Positions 42,271-56,177 of a stretch of DNA of 64,000 nt are shown here, piece after piece (the first letter of the stretch is position 1; each line of letters begins with the position of its first letter). Under the pieces are notes generated by a model. That model was given only the letters and a program-made list of their open reading frames with translations, did not search any database and was not told the origin of the DNA. The translations under genes and the position numbers were made by a program. The stretch is from Hyaloperonospora brassicae (lineage: Eukaryota > Oomycota > Peronosporomycetes > Peronosporales > Peronosporaceae): the NCBI GenBank assembly GCA_947650285.1, contig CANTFL010000007.1, positions 62,001-126,000 of the forward strand, in the 5' to 3' direction.

Positions 42271-43189
42271 TCATCCTTGAACTCGACGTCACTCGATCTC
42301 GAGTGAAGCAGCATCATACGTCACACTCGCTCCGTCGTTGCGGTGCGCAGCAAGTCAACAGTTGTGCGAAGGTAGCGACGTGCAGAGAGAGAATTTTAAA
42401 CGTCTGCAAAATTATAAAGCATATATAAGCCGCCTTTTACTCATCTTTACTCAGGTTTGTTCGATTGGTTAGCAAGTGATCCACGCTTTTGGAGATCCCA
42501 CGGTGTGAAGCAGAGGAGGTAAGAATCGAAGCTGCTCTCTGCTTCCTTTAAGCAGCTACTCGATACCGGCTTTACGCTGGACGATCAAATGCCGACGTAC
42601 CGCAAGAACGTGTTGGCGCTCGTCTTGAAAGTAGATGCAAACGACAATCGTGGAATTTTTTGAAATGCGTCACTCCTGTCCTGTAGCCGATATGCGCGCT
42701 TAATTGAATTGGCGAGCTAAACGGCATAGTCTAGGCACGATCGCAGTCTTCTTTGGTCCGTCGTGAATATTGATTAAGCTTCTCGCTTCACAGAAGACAT
42801 TATCAAGGGCGTATGAGGCAATACAGGTAGACTCACACGCACCTTATTTATTGATGCATGAGTCCTGATAAAGAATGCGCTTACTTGTAAAAAGGAAAAG
42901 ATTTTTGATACATGATTGTTACAATTAACCAAATTTGCACCCATGTACAGTACATAGGAATATCGTCGTTTTATTATCTGGTCCATTATATAACATTTAC
43001 TAAGGCCGAGATCGGCCTGTTGTAAGGGTTACAGTCCGCTTTAGGAAAATAAAGCACTTAACGAAACACAGGTGGATACTTGATCGGTAAGATTTTCTGT
43101 GGAGAGGTGGATCAAATAAGGGTGTGGGAAACGTACTGAAGAACGGCAACCCTGGTACCCGGACTAGGTACGAAGTTCGGACGGGTGAT

Positions 43190-43390
43190 TTACGAATATA
43201 GGATCTGATCTGGGAATGGATCCGGTCCAAGCGGTCCAACCTAAAAGAAGATCCGATCCAAGAAGGGACCCGATCTAAGAAGTCAGATCTAAGATGAGAT
43301 CCGATGTAAGAGAGGATCCGATGCAAGAGAGGATTTGGTATTAGAGGGGGTCCGATGTAAGAGTGGATCCGATCCAAGATCCGATCCTGG
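43190..43390. repeat. Degenerate GATCCGAT-type minisatellite
   Basis: A run of about ten imperfect units of roughly 15-20 bp, built on GATCCGATCCAAGA and GGATCCGATGTAAGA. On the minus strand it reads as repeated I-G/S-D-P-L-L-H-R-like peptides that are by-products of the repeat. Confidence 0.75.
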
Positions 43391-43837
43391 CCTGGGCCAG
43401 GGGTAGGAGATACATCGAAAAGCATATGATATATAATCGACAGGGTTATTCATAGGTTGACGCATGGCGAGTGCCTGTTGCATAGATAAACTAGGTATGA
43501 GGATTCTCAATTAGGCTGGCTAACATCAATCGTGTTTTACATCTACTTTAAAAGACACGCGTCACCTCTTTTGGGCTAGATCATTGGTCTCCCGATGGCA
43601 TCAAGAGTTTCGCCTCTCGTATGTACAATCGTCACACCTGTATTATTTGGTCAGGTGCGTTCAGGACTCTCACAAACATCACAACAACCACAATAGTGCG
43701 CACCAAGAAAGCAAATGTGATCGAGATTGCGAGACGGCTCAGTGGCTCAGAAGGTCAATCGGATCAAGATCTATATATCGGACAAGGCGATCTTGTTGAG
43801 ATCCAGGTGGCTCATACGGAGTACTGACAATTTGCCT

Positions 43838-43867
43838 GTGATCGCGTGGAAATCTCCACGCGATCAC
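43838..43867. repeat. Perfect 13-bp hairpin
   Basis: GTGATCGCGTGGA and TCCACGCGATCAC flank a 4-nt loop (AATC). A second, imperfect inverted repeat using the same GATCAC motif lies about 160 bp on, near 44021-44065 (GGAGGGGCGGGATCACA against TGTGATCGCCGCTCC). The pair may be ends of a small palindromic element. Confidence 0.75.
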
Positions 43868-44099
43868 TTCATTCCTCAACACTGTCAAGTTTCGCATCAA
43901 CACGAGTCCACCGAGAAGAGTGCACCCGCCCTACCGACGGGTACATAAGGTGAGGAATGTATCAAGCACGAAAACGGGGTACCCCCTCCGATAGTCGGTC
44001 GTCTCAGTGTCAGTGGAGGGGCGGGATCACATCAGCAGTTTTGTGATCGCCGCTCCATCACACTTACCATCCGGGTAGATAAAGGGCAGACATCGATAT

Positions 44100-47000
44100 A
44101 AATACATCTACTTTGTTTGTATGACTAAATTGAGTGGTCGCATCTTGCGTTTCAGCACTCTTGCGAATTCTACTATCATGTCTATTCAATGATTGATTAA
44201 TTGTAGGATATTGTATAACAAATCATATGTAAGGCCATCTTTCGGAAAATCTTTCTTGAGAACTCGGTGCAATTTATTTAAATCAAAACATTCTAAATAT
44301 ACGATCTAGCCGACGTTTGAAGTCGAAACATCTATCTACTTTGAACTGAAGAACTTTCTGAGTCATTACGCTTCGCTAACGAGCGTGAAGTAGTTAATGA
44401 GTGGAATGTGACACAAATTTCACTAAATAAGGGGCAAGCTCCTTTACTGATACAGTACATAAGTGTGCGCTCGTTGAACTTCACGTACAACATACGTGCA
44501 GATAAAGTGAAGAATGTGACCAAGAATTCCACTACAGGAAAGAGAAGTAAACATATATATTTGATACGGTTAAGACGCTTACTATATCAAATTTAACTTA
44601 CTTTCAAAATATTAGACGACAAACTTCCGATGCAGTATCCCACCAACCACCCATTGCGCGTGTATAGCAGCATTTGGTGGTACATTGGTTACTAGAATGG
44701 CCTGTATCAACTATTTTAGAAGCAATGCCGACTATTTCATTGAATGTAATATATTATCAAAATTGACTAGCTAAATCATTTCGTTCCATATGATCAATAA
44801 ATATAGTTTAAATTGCTAAATTTGTGCCAATGACATGTAACACGTTCATTCCGCTACACCAAACATCAAATTGATTTTTGATTGAAATAGGGTAATACTT
44901 TAGATAAGGAAGAGGTAGAAGTATTGATTGCAGTGATAATTGCTGATGACGTCAAGGGAATTATGTTTCTAAATACTAAAAAGGTCGGAAGTACATCGGA
45001 CGATATTGCACAGCAATATCGAGTAAATTATTCACTAGATTATTGATCTGGAATATAATGTGTTACGAGCTTGTGGAAAACCAGATTGATAAAGATCTAT
45101 GAAAGTCAACAGACCCGAATTTGACTGCTCACGCAGCGATGACTCATGAAAATCTTGCATTGCAAAGAGATAAATAGTCTCCGTTGGATAAAATGGTAGT
45201 TACCATTGCACGTTTGAATGCATCGTATCAAAAGACTTGCAAAAAATCTTGCATTCGTTTGAATGATTGAAGTATTCGGTAGTCTGCTGAATTTGCCCGA
45301 AACACTATTAGAATATCAGAACACATACGTATCGTTTGATACCTGGAAGGAAGTGATTGCTTACGTGTCTGTCATAGATTTTGACAAGTATCCTAATACT
45401 ATATAAAGTTAACGTACTCAGGTTAGCCTAATATCATTAAAGTAGCTTCGACTCGCTCAAACATTCGCATGCACAATAGATAGCGCGAAGGAAGTGCGCC
45501 TGAGAGCAGAATTTTTGTTTTCCGATAGATAAGCTCTGTATTCGACACTGAACTATTTCAACCAATTATCTATACATAGGTAATCACAAGTTTGCAGACC
45601 GACGCTTACCTCAGCATTTATAATTTGCATAGACTCAATCAGAGGCAAAATATAGCTATTTACGGGACCGAATATAATATATGGAGACACTTTTTGTTTA
45701 GCTGATGTCTCGCTCGATCTTAAAACTTGACAAAGGCGGTGTATCTGGAAACTGGATTCGTGTTATATATAATAAACAATCTTGGTTTATCACTTTTCTA
45801 ACGCATAAGTCACTGATAGTGGCTTGATACCTGCAGGGGAATAACTTTCTTGCTGCACTTATGAATCAAAGCAGCTACAATCGTGAGTCCGGTTATATCA
45901 CTGATCGCAATTCGGGTCACGATGCGCTGTTTTTAGTGGTATTTTGACACCAAGTACATATTTCCACACATGAAGTCCGGTCATCGGCGGTGGGAGAACA
46001 TTTTTTTCAGTACCAACCAGGTGCTTCAGCAAAAATATGAGCTAGCAATACAACTTTGTATTGGGCAGTTCCAATATAACTAGTGGCAAAATATTGAATT
46101 TAGACTTTTCGGGGAGAACTAGTCCAGGTTTATTGATAGTATTCATTCTCATACATATTATTTGATGCTACTTCGCAGTCCTTCACAAAAATCACCTCCA
46201 ATAAGTCGCACTCTACTCTCGTACATCTTATACAGATGTGGCAAATTATGCATCTTGGCGGTCGTAACGGTTATTCTTGTATTGGCGGAGATTCAGCTTT
46301 TTGCCACGGGAAAGTTAATAGAAAATCAAGATAGAGAGCCGGGGCCCTACTAAGGCGCATAATCTTTGCAGCGGTGTATACACCTCAGCCACAAGAAATC
46401 ACTTCAGTTTTGAATAACGGTAACTTGGATGATGTCAAATTTACATGTCTGAACTGCTGATGAGGTAAATCGAGCTTGAAATTGATCGTCAGATCCGGGA
46501 TGCATAATATGTGGCACAGTGACGCGTTAATTTAGTGTATATAAAAAATTTATGTAATACACGCCTTCGGCAGAGCTCGTCATCATACATTATGAGCTCG
46601 TTACCCGACACAGGTCATTCAGTAAATGTCAAAGTACACCTTCGTATAGATCAAAATTGAGCAATGCTGTATTAGAGATAATGTTTGACAGCAGATGACA
46701 AACGCTATTCGTTTTCAGACACGGTCGTTTTGATATCCAAGAAAATTAATTATTGTTAATAGACGTGAACGGAATGGTGGGCATGCAGTCGCTTGGCAGT
46801 TTTGCATGAATGGATAATTTCTTCTAGCGATCAACCCAGGAAATAAAAATTCATTAACACATATAAAGTTCTCATTTTTCGTACAACTTTGCGTTTTTTG
46901 GTTTTCCGCGCTTTTTCGCAAAATATTGAATGCGATGTATTGGACCAAATTCGATAATCCCACCAGTGTAAAGATCTTCCACTGTGCCAATTTACGAAAT

Positions 47001-49237
47001 ACGTGTGCGATCGAGCAAAAAATGTACTACTCTAGGCCATAGCCACGAGTCTGTTATATAGCGAGTGATTTATGTACGCCACACGTAGAATGGTAAGGAT
47101 TTGGTGTTGTCTATCATTATGATCATGATTTGTCTTCTAGTGTGGCTTATAATACCAGCAACCGTGAAGGTTATTGTTTCGAGTGAAATTGTAAGAAGCG
47201 CCTATGTACGGATAAAGATATATCGTTTCTCATCTTAGATACTACATGATCTCATTAAACATGTTATTCTTGTCGCCGGACACCAGGGTAGAGTTAACAT
47301 TTTCTGTATCAAGATTAAACACCAGAACCATCCATCAGGAGTCTTTTCTAATAATTTGGCCAATTGTTGGGAGTATGTTCAAATCATTTCAAAAAAACGA
47401 CATAGAACACACAAGTTGATGCAAAAAAAGGAGCGTACTAAGTCTCGTTATCTATTCTAGATTTTATAGAATCTCATCTACAGAAGTAAGATCGAACTTC
47501 CATAGTTGCTCGGCGCAAACATGACGCCAAAAGTTACACCTGCACCGTATTATTGACAAAATAACTTGATGCGTGCCTAGCAACAGATATTGCACTTTAG
47601 TATATGTAGGTTATTGATCCGAAGACATGGTGCTTGCTATGTCGCGGTATCAGAATTAAATTTAATAAATGGGTAGGTATAGGCTCTAGATACTTGAATG
47701 TCTATCTAGATATATCTTGTGACTTCGGAAGTCTTTCTACTATTGATAATGTATATTAAAAGTCTTCTGTGAAAAGAGACCGAATAGTTATGAGATGAAA
47801 AAGATCATTCGCACACAAGATGCATGTGTACCATTTAAGATGGGTGCAAATTTCTCGGAAGAAAGGACGACTCGATGTAAGAGAGCAAACAAACTGAAAC
47901 GCTACAAAATGTAAGCCTCTTTCCAATGTGATAATGCATATCAATTACTGAAGAGAAGATGAAGGGAACATGAAATAAGGATAAAAACACACCCGATTCT
48001 GCTTTTATCGGCGTTCTGTTTTGACGATCGACCGAAGAAGCGATGGCACAATAAAATATGTACGTCTTGTTGCACTAATATGAGTTTTGTTGGCTTCTGT
48101 AGTTGTGCTTAATTACGCTTGATTGATAGTGAAATCTTACGCGCAGCGTATGGAGGATTTCGTCATTTTATACCGGTTATCGTCGGCCATTTTGATAATG
48201 CTAATATCATCGATGCCATGTATGCATCCGGTTCAAAATCTCAAAACGAGATCAACGCCCACAAAGTCATTAATCGTCTCAAGTCGGATAAAGTGCTCTC
48301 CGACCATTCTATATAAATGTTTCGTCTGGTAAAATATATACACGTAGAATACAATATGAAGCTAGAAGTTGTGTGCGAGATTCACACAAAAGCCTTTTTA
48401 TAAGACTCCTGTAATCGACAAGGTATCATCTTCTTGTTCGTATTCGCGTGAAAGATCCTCGATGATGTCAAATTGGATGCGGCTCTCGTATAATATTTTT
48501 ATTGGTATTCGGATCACTGGAAGTAGACTATACAAACGATCTGTTTTCTTTAACATACGAGGCTTTTCAAAAAATCGCAAAACCGTGTATCCTAGTACAT
48601 ATAAGCTCAAAGCAGACGTCCGTGATGTTCAAAAGACCGTGCTCATAAAAACACTAATAGATTCTGACATTTGAACGACTCAGGGGCAGTTCAATATGAT
48701 TTATATGGAAAGAAGGACATAGTCGCGTAAATGTACATATATCTGCAAGTATATATCGATGTTCATGTTGATGTTATTGGAAAACCCGGTGACATAGTAC
48801 ATGTAAACGTACATGTAGGAAATTATTACTATAGATGTAGTCAATGTACACGTATAGAATTTCCCGCTTCATCCCCGTTGATACACCTTGTAAGAATGAG
48901 CTCACATTAGCATGATCTGGTAATTTAAGGTGCTGTAACTGCGTCAAGATCAATTTCGAATGAATAGGTATCGGCTTCAACCCATATTGCATCAAATCGA
49001 ATTGATTAAAGCTAGTAAATTGACAATGACTTTATAAGACTGGAACATGCTACTGAAAAAGCATTATTTAGAGAGTCGAATTACGCCGCTAATTTGGCAA
49101 ACATGAATGCGCAAGATATTTGCGATTTGCAATCAGACGTATGCGACTTGCAACTAAACGACTTCGATCCAAAATTGTTATAAAAAACTGGAATTGCTGA
49201 GTATAACATGATTACGCCATCGAACAATAACAATAGA
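44100..49237. other. AT-rich decayed sequence, no intact gene
   Basis: About 5 kb of AT-rich sequence with only short frames. A minus-strand piece near 48774-48995 (L-Q-H-L-K-L-P-D-H-A-N-V-S-S-F-L) faintly resembles the gag of Ty1/copia elements. A block ACCACCCATTGCGCG near 44645 repeats one at about 40670. I take the tract to be old transposon debris. Confidence 0.45.
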
Positions 49238-49715
49238 TGTTACGAGGTTACACGTCGGTTGGTAACTGACATTGCATGTGTGGTCTACACCAGGGACACG
49301 ATCCCATTCAAAATGATATTGGAACACCGTATCAGTTGTTGGGGGCTGACGTGTGTCAGCCACCAAATACGAGATCTTGGGAGAGATAATAATTAGATCA
49401 TTAGTGTCTAGGTTGAGTACGTTCAGTCTGAGATGTTCACTTGGATAACAACAAATGAAGTTCAGTTCCCCATTTGATTGAATAAAGACACGTGCTTTCT
49501 TAAGGCGTCTTTGAACATAACAAAGTCAAGTCTTATTCAGACACAGACTCGTTAGCAGAATGTGCAGTCGATTCACTGAATTGTTTTGGGTTCCTTAATC
49601 GAGGACCTGGAGCTGTAAGCTCGTTGACTCGTAGAGTCGCGTCTATGTAAGAGACTACTTTGCCCACAAAGCATACAATCTTCCTCTGACTAGGAGCTGT
49701 GCGAGCTCCGCTACA
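49238..49715 (+). repeat. 5' LTR of the second chromovirus (478 bp)
   Basis: Starts TGTTACGAGG and ends CTACA. By eye it differs from the 3' LTR at only three positions, two of them in the first ten bases. Confidence 0.92.
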
Positions 49716-49717
49716 CC

Positions 49718-49735
49718 TGGTAGCACTTGTAGTCA
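49718..49735 (+). other. Primer-binding site of the second chromovirus
   Basis: TGGTAGCACTTGTAGT two bases after the 5' LTR, matching the site of the first element except for one base. Confidence 0.75.
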
Positions 49736-49794
49736 AACTACGCTTGTGTCTGGAAAGACACAAGCTGATACTCTGTGAATACAAGCAAACCACT

Positions 49795-50805
49795 TCCCTC
49801 TCTGAGCCTCGGAAGGTTGCGATTGATAAGCTGGCCACAGCATTGTTCCCAGAGTATGTGGAGATCCTTGTGTCACATGGCCCGGACGTTTTAACAGCAC
49901 GTCTCGAGAGAATCATGCGGTACGACAGGACCCTCGTAGGGAAGTTCCATGACTGAATTGCGTCGGCAATGCCCACCGATTTGTGTCTGTGCCAGATGAA
50001 GGGGCTGAGCCTCAGCCAGTCTAATTGTAAAATAATCCCTACTACGATAAAGAAGGAGTGAATATCATCGTCTGGATCCGAGAGGTAGAGGTAGCTCATA
50101 AGTCGGGCATGATACTTACATAGTATGATAGAGTCGCGGTGGCGCTAAAAACCTCGCTAGTAGAGCAACGGCGTGGGCACTTACGTGCAGCGCGTCCATC
50201 GATGAATACTTCACAACGTTGAAGATATTAAAGCTTCAGCTTAATCGCACTTTTGCGCCGCCTTATTAGGCATATCCCTTGCGATCGCCCTTCCTATCTA
50301 GCCGTCAGGGCAAAGATGAGTTGTCGGACTATGTCCAAGAACTGAGGACGCCCATAGATGCGATGTAGAACGACCTTCTCCCAGAGAAAGTCCATGTGGC
50401 TATGTTCATGGAAGGACTTCGTTTGGTGCCCGACAGAACTGAATTTTTACGGTGTGCCTTGGAAGCGGCGATAGAAATAGCGTATAATGCGGATTAAAAA
50501 TATAAACGTGCTAAGCTTGATTGAAATGGGTACAATCCGAGCTCTACCTGTGCAAGTTGTATGAACACTACAGCTTCTTTTAGACCTTAGACTATGAACC
50601 TCAGCAATGTTAAGGGGATAGTGACGATGAACCTGAGCTTCAAGTCTCTGTAAAGCCACGAGTTATCCGTCGTTGCTATATGTGCGGAAGCACTAAGCAT
50701 TTGCGTATCGGATGCCCATTGCGGAAGCATCGCCAGGATCACATGGGTCGAATCCCTTCCAACAGCTTGAACTCTGGTAGTTCACGGGAAAGGGCCGACT
50801 CCTAG
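49795..50805 (+). pseudogene. Decayed gag of the second chromovirus
   Basis: The first piece (L-S-E-P-R-K-V-A-I-D-K-L) aligns with the start of the intact Gag. The zinc knuckle C-Y-M-C-G-S-T-K-H-L-R-I-G-C is preserved near 50680. In between the frame is broken by many stops and shifts. Confidence 0.85.
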
Positions 50806-50929
50806 TAGGTGCGGGGTGCTCTTCTTAAAAAGATCTGGGTTCTGTAGCATCTCAGGGAGGTAGACAGGGCTTATCCCCTCAGAACTCTGTCCTCTACTAT
50901 AACACACTATAACACAGAGAGTGTTTGTA

Positions 50930-53900
50930 AGTCGGTATTGCCGATATTTGAAGCAACAATTAATGGGTTTGCTAAACCTTGGACGATTTACATCGATTTC
51001 GGGACATCAAGCAATTATGCTCGTATTCTTTACCTGTAAAGGAGTCAGCCGCATGCTGAGGCGCTGAAAGATCAAGATAGTGAGACTATAACCGATCGTC
51101 TGGCGACAGTAACGTGTGCCATGTCGCCGAAGATTGGCACCCATCAATGCGTGAATTTCTTGATTTTGATAGCGTGAAACGCTGCCTGTTCCTCGACTTA
51201 GACACGAGATAGGATCTCATTTTAGGAAGGGCCTGGATGGAATGCCATGAGTGATGAATAAATTGGAGGGCTAAAAATTAGGCGCAACGCGCACGATTCC
51301 TAGCGGCCTTTGGAGATACATGAAATCGCTTTTGCTAGGAAAAAAGCGTTATTGGCACGAGCCACTGCCGGCATTGCCTGGTGCGCTGGACATTAATTTT
51401 GACAGAGTTACTTGAAATCAAGCATGTCCATGAAATTATTCCCGAGATAGACTCTTCGATGGATGGTGACGAGAAACAAATTTTGCTGAGTGATGCTCAT
51501 GGTGATAGTGGATCACCATTGCTGCAAACGTAAATGGCCTAGGGCCGAGACATCTCGACCAGATCTCGTATGATGCGCGCGGAGTGGCACGTTTGAATTC
51601 ACTGAGTGAAGTGCTCGAGTTAAGTAATACATCACTAGACGTCAGTCAAGCCAACAGCTTTCGTATATGGCACGTTATGGGTAGCAATAAACCAGAGACA
51701 CTCTTGTACCAACCTCTATACGGTACAAGGTCTCATCAAAGAGACTACAAAAAAATTTAGTCAGCATCTTCGAAACGCATAGCGTCTTTGTCGTTGCATA
51801 TTCATAATATTAATAATACAATATAGACAGTTGTCAATAGAGTGACTGGTCATGTATATGGCAGCGTTAGCGTTGAAGCTTTTCGATATTTGGATTCTCT
51901 GTTTGAGCTAGACTAAAAGTCTGATTGATTATAGTCAAGCCTTTAATGCAAGAGACTTATCCTACCTTGTGGTCATCCGCACCGGGGATGAGGTGAACTT
52001 GTCATCATTTATGGATGAGTCCGTTTTGAAAACACGAAGATAGTACTCGGTTGACGTAGTAGAACTGCGATGCTTAACGATACCATGGATCCCTTCTATC
52101 CTTTGCCTAATGAATCGAAGATGTGGTGTGTAACGACCCACCGTCCGTTTTACCTCCTGATAGAGGTGTTCATCATAAAATTGACCTGGTTCCTGATAAC
52201 AAGTACTGCGTTACACAGTGGTCCTTGCGAAAGGAACGGTGTGACTTCATCGAAGACTTTTTTTGTGCTAAGCACGCGACAGAAATGATCCGAAGGAGTA
52301 AGCATCTTCATTTTACGCCCATATTTATGATATATAGCCGAATGGTAAGTGGCGCATTAATCACGCCAACAATAAGCTAGATGAAGCCACCATACCGGCT
52401 CAAACACCTATTCCTCGGAAGGATGGGTGTCAGAACGCCATGGTAGGCGGTGCGAGGTTCAGTGCACTCGACCTTGTCAATGGTTTTTACCAATTGCTCT
52501 TGCGAGCTAGCGGTATACCGCTGAATGTGGTCAGCACCCCAATCGGTATGATCTGAAGGTGGCTTGTGATGCCTCAAGGGCTGTCCAATGCCCCGGCTAC
52601 ATTTCATCGTCTCGTGATTGTTCAGACCTCATTGAGGTTATGCACAAACCTTCTTTGATGACATCTTTGTCCATAGTCGTGCTAAAAACGGTCAGTCAGA
52701 TATGGATAATCATGTTGACCATTTACGAGCGGTGCTCGAGTGCATGCGCACAAATAAGTCGTAGGCCAAAGCTTTAAAGTGCGTCTTTGCTGCAGAAGAG
52801 ATTCCCTAGTTAAGGTGCGCCATTGTTAGCAAGGCTTACGAGCAGAATCTGCTACGGTAAAAGCCATAGTTGGGTGGCCGGTTTCGAAGAACTAAAAGGA
52901 CTGACAACAGTGGCTTGTACTTTTCAATTGATTACACGAGTATCGTGCGAACTACGCAGGTATGGCTCGGCTATTATCCAATCTTCTCAAAGAGGCTGTG
53001 GAGTGGTGCTGGACTAGAGCTAAAAATGATGCTTTTCAAGCAGTAAAGGAGAGTTTCCTGCAAGCAACAATATTGGCTTTGCTCGATCCTGATCAGCCCT
53101 TTAGTGTCTTCTGTGACGCATATAACTTTATCATAGGCAGTGCTCTGATACAACTAGATGTTGATGGAAGGGAACGCGTTATCGCGTTTGAGTCTCGACT
53201 GCTAAGCTGTACCCAGTTCATGACAAGGAGCTACTTGCAATGAATAATGCTCTCGTCGAATTCAGAGTCCATCATCTTGGCTCCAAGCCGTTAGTTTATC
53301 AATACCGATCATGCCAAATTGCGCACTGCGACGCAGTCGCCTCGTCTCGCTCATAGAATGGATCATTGTATTTCTTTTTTTGCCAAGTACAACTACGAGG
53401 CAAAGTACAAGCCGGGTAAGCAAAACTTGTTGGCCGATGCGTTATCGCGCAGTCCTGATTATGAGCTTACTCGTGTAACGACTTTGTCGTCATCTATGTT
53501 GGACTTGATGTGTACGGCCAATGCCCGTGACGGCCACTGTGAATCTCTCTTACCTACTCTTGGGAGCGACGAGTTTAAGAACTTAGGAATAGATTCATCG
53601 GCACGGTCACTTGCGAGGCTACATCGATATTCCATCGATCAAACCCTGTTGTGCTACAGCATAGAAGTTGAGGATACTCCTCGCATCGTTGTTTCTCATG
53701 GTGAGGAGCTGAAGTATCGGATCCTCTATGAGGCACATAATACTGCGTTGAGCTGTCATCTCAGTCGCGGAAAGACCTATGGCTCAATCAGCCAAACATA
53801 TTGGTGGCCCAACCTTTACAAGTGGGTAAGCACAAATGTGCGTCTTTACGAAATGTGTTAACGGGTTAAACCCTCAGCTCAAACGGCGGCGCCGCTAGCT

Positions 53901-54790
53901 ATTTCACCTGTACTCACGGGGTGTTGGGAGTCCATGAGCATGGATTTTATGTTCGATTTACCGAACGATTCGTATGGAAATACGGGTATTGAGGTCTTTG
54001 TTGACCGTTTGAGCAAGCTTGCTTAATTAGAGGCGGTATCGGAATCCATCGATAGTGACGATACAGCTACACTTTTTATCGATCGATTGTTTTGGCAACA
54101 CAGATTTCCTGTGGCAATTACCTTTCATAGAGATCCTCGCTCCACTTGAAAGTTTTGGAAGTCTGCCCATCTTTAAGGTTCTGGGCACACGCTTAAACAT
54201 GTCCAGAGCGGGTCATCCCCATACCGATGGTCAGACCGAGCGAATGAATCGCGTCATTGGTGACATCTTAAGCATTGTTTGCGCTAATACGCCGAAACGA
54301 TGGAACTCGATGCTCCGTGCCGTTAAGTTTGCGTTGAAAAACGCTGTTCATACCTCTACAGGCTTTACTCCGTTCGACGCGAGGGCCTCACACATTCTCG
54401 CGTTCCATTAACGCTACCACTACGTGGTTCAGGGCTTGGTGGGGAATAGATGGTCGATAGTCTTGCTACTGTTCACAAACAGGTACGGCAAGTTTCTCGC
54501 AACGCGATTGAATGTCTTAAGAATTGTACATAATGCACTGGCTGATAGCCAAGATAAACAGAAAGAACAAGCTGATGATAAAGGCAGAAGTTTTATTGAA
54601 CGTCATGGGGTCGGAGACCAAGTATTACTCAATGCTAAAAACATATTTACAGTTGTAGTGTTTGCTGTGTCCGGGCTTCATCGGACCATTCACGGCCGTC
54701 GCTTAGAAGGGACTTGCGTATACGATTAATCATCCTCGCAAACTGCGCACGCAATCTGTGCTCTACGTTGACATACTTAAGACGTATGGG
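50930..54790 (+). pseudogene. Decayed pol of the second chromovirus
   Basis: A protease remnant lies near 50990 (I-Y-I-D-F-G-T-S-S-N-Y-A, with Asp-Ser-Gly now Asp-Phe-Gly) and its second half near 51200. RT pieces run 52120-52990, RNase H from 52990 (F-S-V-F-C-D-A-Y-N-F) and integrase pieces at 53319-53861 and 54055-54729, including H-P-H-T-D-G-Q-T-E-R-M-N. The end reads S-V-L-Y-V-D-I-L-K-T-Y-G-D-P-S-Y-V-N. Where the first element has nonsense codons (35747, 33938, the chromodomain entry) this copy has sense codons, so each copy informs the ancestral state of the other. Confidence 0.9.
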
Positions 54791-54818
54791 GATCCGTCCT
54801 ACGTGAACTAAGAGGCGC

Positions 54819-56070
54819 TTACGCCGCAGCACTTGGCCCCGCCATCGGCTGCTGAATCCGAAACATGATGTGAAGCTGAGCCTTCATTCGGGTAAGACCC
54901 AACTCAATCGTCTGAAGTCGAGCTTTCGTCGCGTTGAGCGCACTCTGGGTATTACCCAAGGTCTGTCGTAGACAGTTTACTTCGAGAAGCAGCTTCTCAT
55001 GCTCCTCCTTCAATACACCAAATACCACCGACGATGCTCGATGAAAAAGGGAACCACCAGTTCCACGTGGAAAGACTTGAAGTCGTCGTAGGGGTCAAAA
55101 CCAGTATCGGATGAAGTGGCGCGGGTACCCGGAGTCGGAAAACTCATGGGAGTATGAGATACCCCTTCGGCATGATTGCCCATACGCCTCGGATGTTTTC
55201 GAACATCGCGGCAAGGTTCATCCTGAGACCGAATCTCCTCTCACGAATCTGGCTGTGAGGAAGCGGCTTTCTCCGCAACGTATGGCCGGAACCCACAGCT
55301 ACCGGCGTAGCCAAAGCATAGCGTGCGCGATCATGCAACTGACCTCTGGAGTTGAGATTGCCGTATTCGTATCGAAGCTTTCGTTCTGGGAGAACACCTG
55401 CCATGCTGGCACTTGCTCTCAGAGCTATCATACTGCTGAGTTGTTGATTTCGATACGCTTAGCAAATTGAGTGGGTGTCTTCCTTTTCGGTTGATTCACC
55501 AGCGAACAAGAGTATGGGCACGCCCTTTATCTGTCGCACAAGGTCAATACGAGCTGTGATCTGAAGGTGCGCCTTATATTGACTTTTCGTGGTTAAATAA
55601 GGCTCGAGGTACCTCTCGTGTAGTGTCTGTAGGAAGGCAATGTCCTCGGACGAGGTCGCCTCTGTGGTGATGGCCCATGCCAAAAGGCTAAGACCAACCG
55701 TTTGAAGGAGAAGTTCTTCTACGTTGGGTTTTGTGATAACATAGCCGAAATGGATTTAGAGGACTGTATCGGCCTGAGAACGGCGCAGAGCATTCTACTT
55801 TTGCTAAAATGACCAGCTGCAGTAGCTCATTGAACGGGGTGGTGATGACAGTGCCCCTAGCATCCGTTGAAGGATGCTGCGCCACCGGCGCGATAGCTTC
55901 GCCACGCTATCCAAACGGATTCAGTTCCGTTTGAGGCTTTGCCTCAAGCATAATTGGACTGACGCTGTCCCTTCTTCATCATGGACACTGGTATCGCTAC
56001 CATAGTCCACCTCCTCATCGAGATCGAGATAAGAGGACAGAGTCGGAGACTCGTCATGTGGTGATACCAT
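54819..56070 (-). pseudogene. Antisense ORF of the second chromovirus (homologue of 32642-33993)
   Basis: Read from the ATG at 56070 it begins M-V-S-P-H-D-E-S-P-T-L-S-S-Y-L, matching the first element's protein. Later pieces at 55459-55683 (S-Q-Y-K; I-K-G-V-P-I-L-L-F-A-G-E-S) and 55144-55431 (A-L-R-A-S-A; P-E-R-K-L-R-Y-E-Y) also match. So does 54819-55028, a coiled coil with K-E-E-H-E-K-L-L-L-E-V. Stops and shifts break it in several places, yet the coiled-coil part is open and heptad positions are kept. It is intact at the point where the first copy has its frameshift. Confidence 0.75.
55065..55250 (+). pseudogene. Chromodomain of the second chromovirus
   Basis: G-N-H-Q-F-H-V-E-R-L is followed, after a frame change, by M-K-W-R-G-Y-P-E-S-E-N-S-W-E-Y-E. 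It aligns with the chromodomain of the first element and retains the Glu codon that is a stop there. Confidence 0.85.
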
Positions 56071-56166
56071 GATGTTTAGTGCTTTTAACAGCCGTAAGCT
56101 TAAGCATATACACACCGACCTCTTCGAGGAAAGAATTCGATTGACGTATTGTGGTAGCGTTAGTCT

Positions 56167-56177
56167 GGTGGGGAGGG
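56167..56177 (+). other. Polypurine tract of the second chromovirus
   Basis: GGTGGGGAGGG directly before the 3' LTR. Confidence 0.85.
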
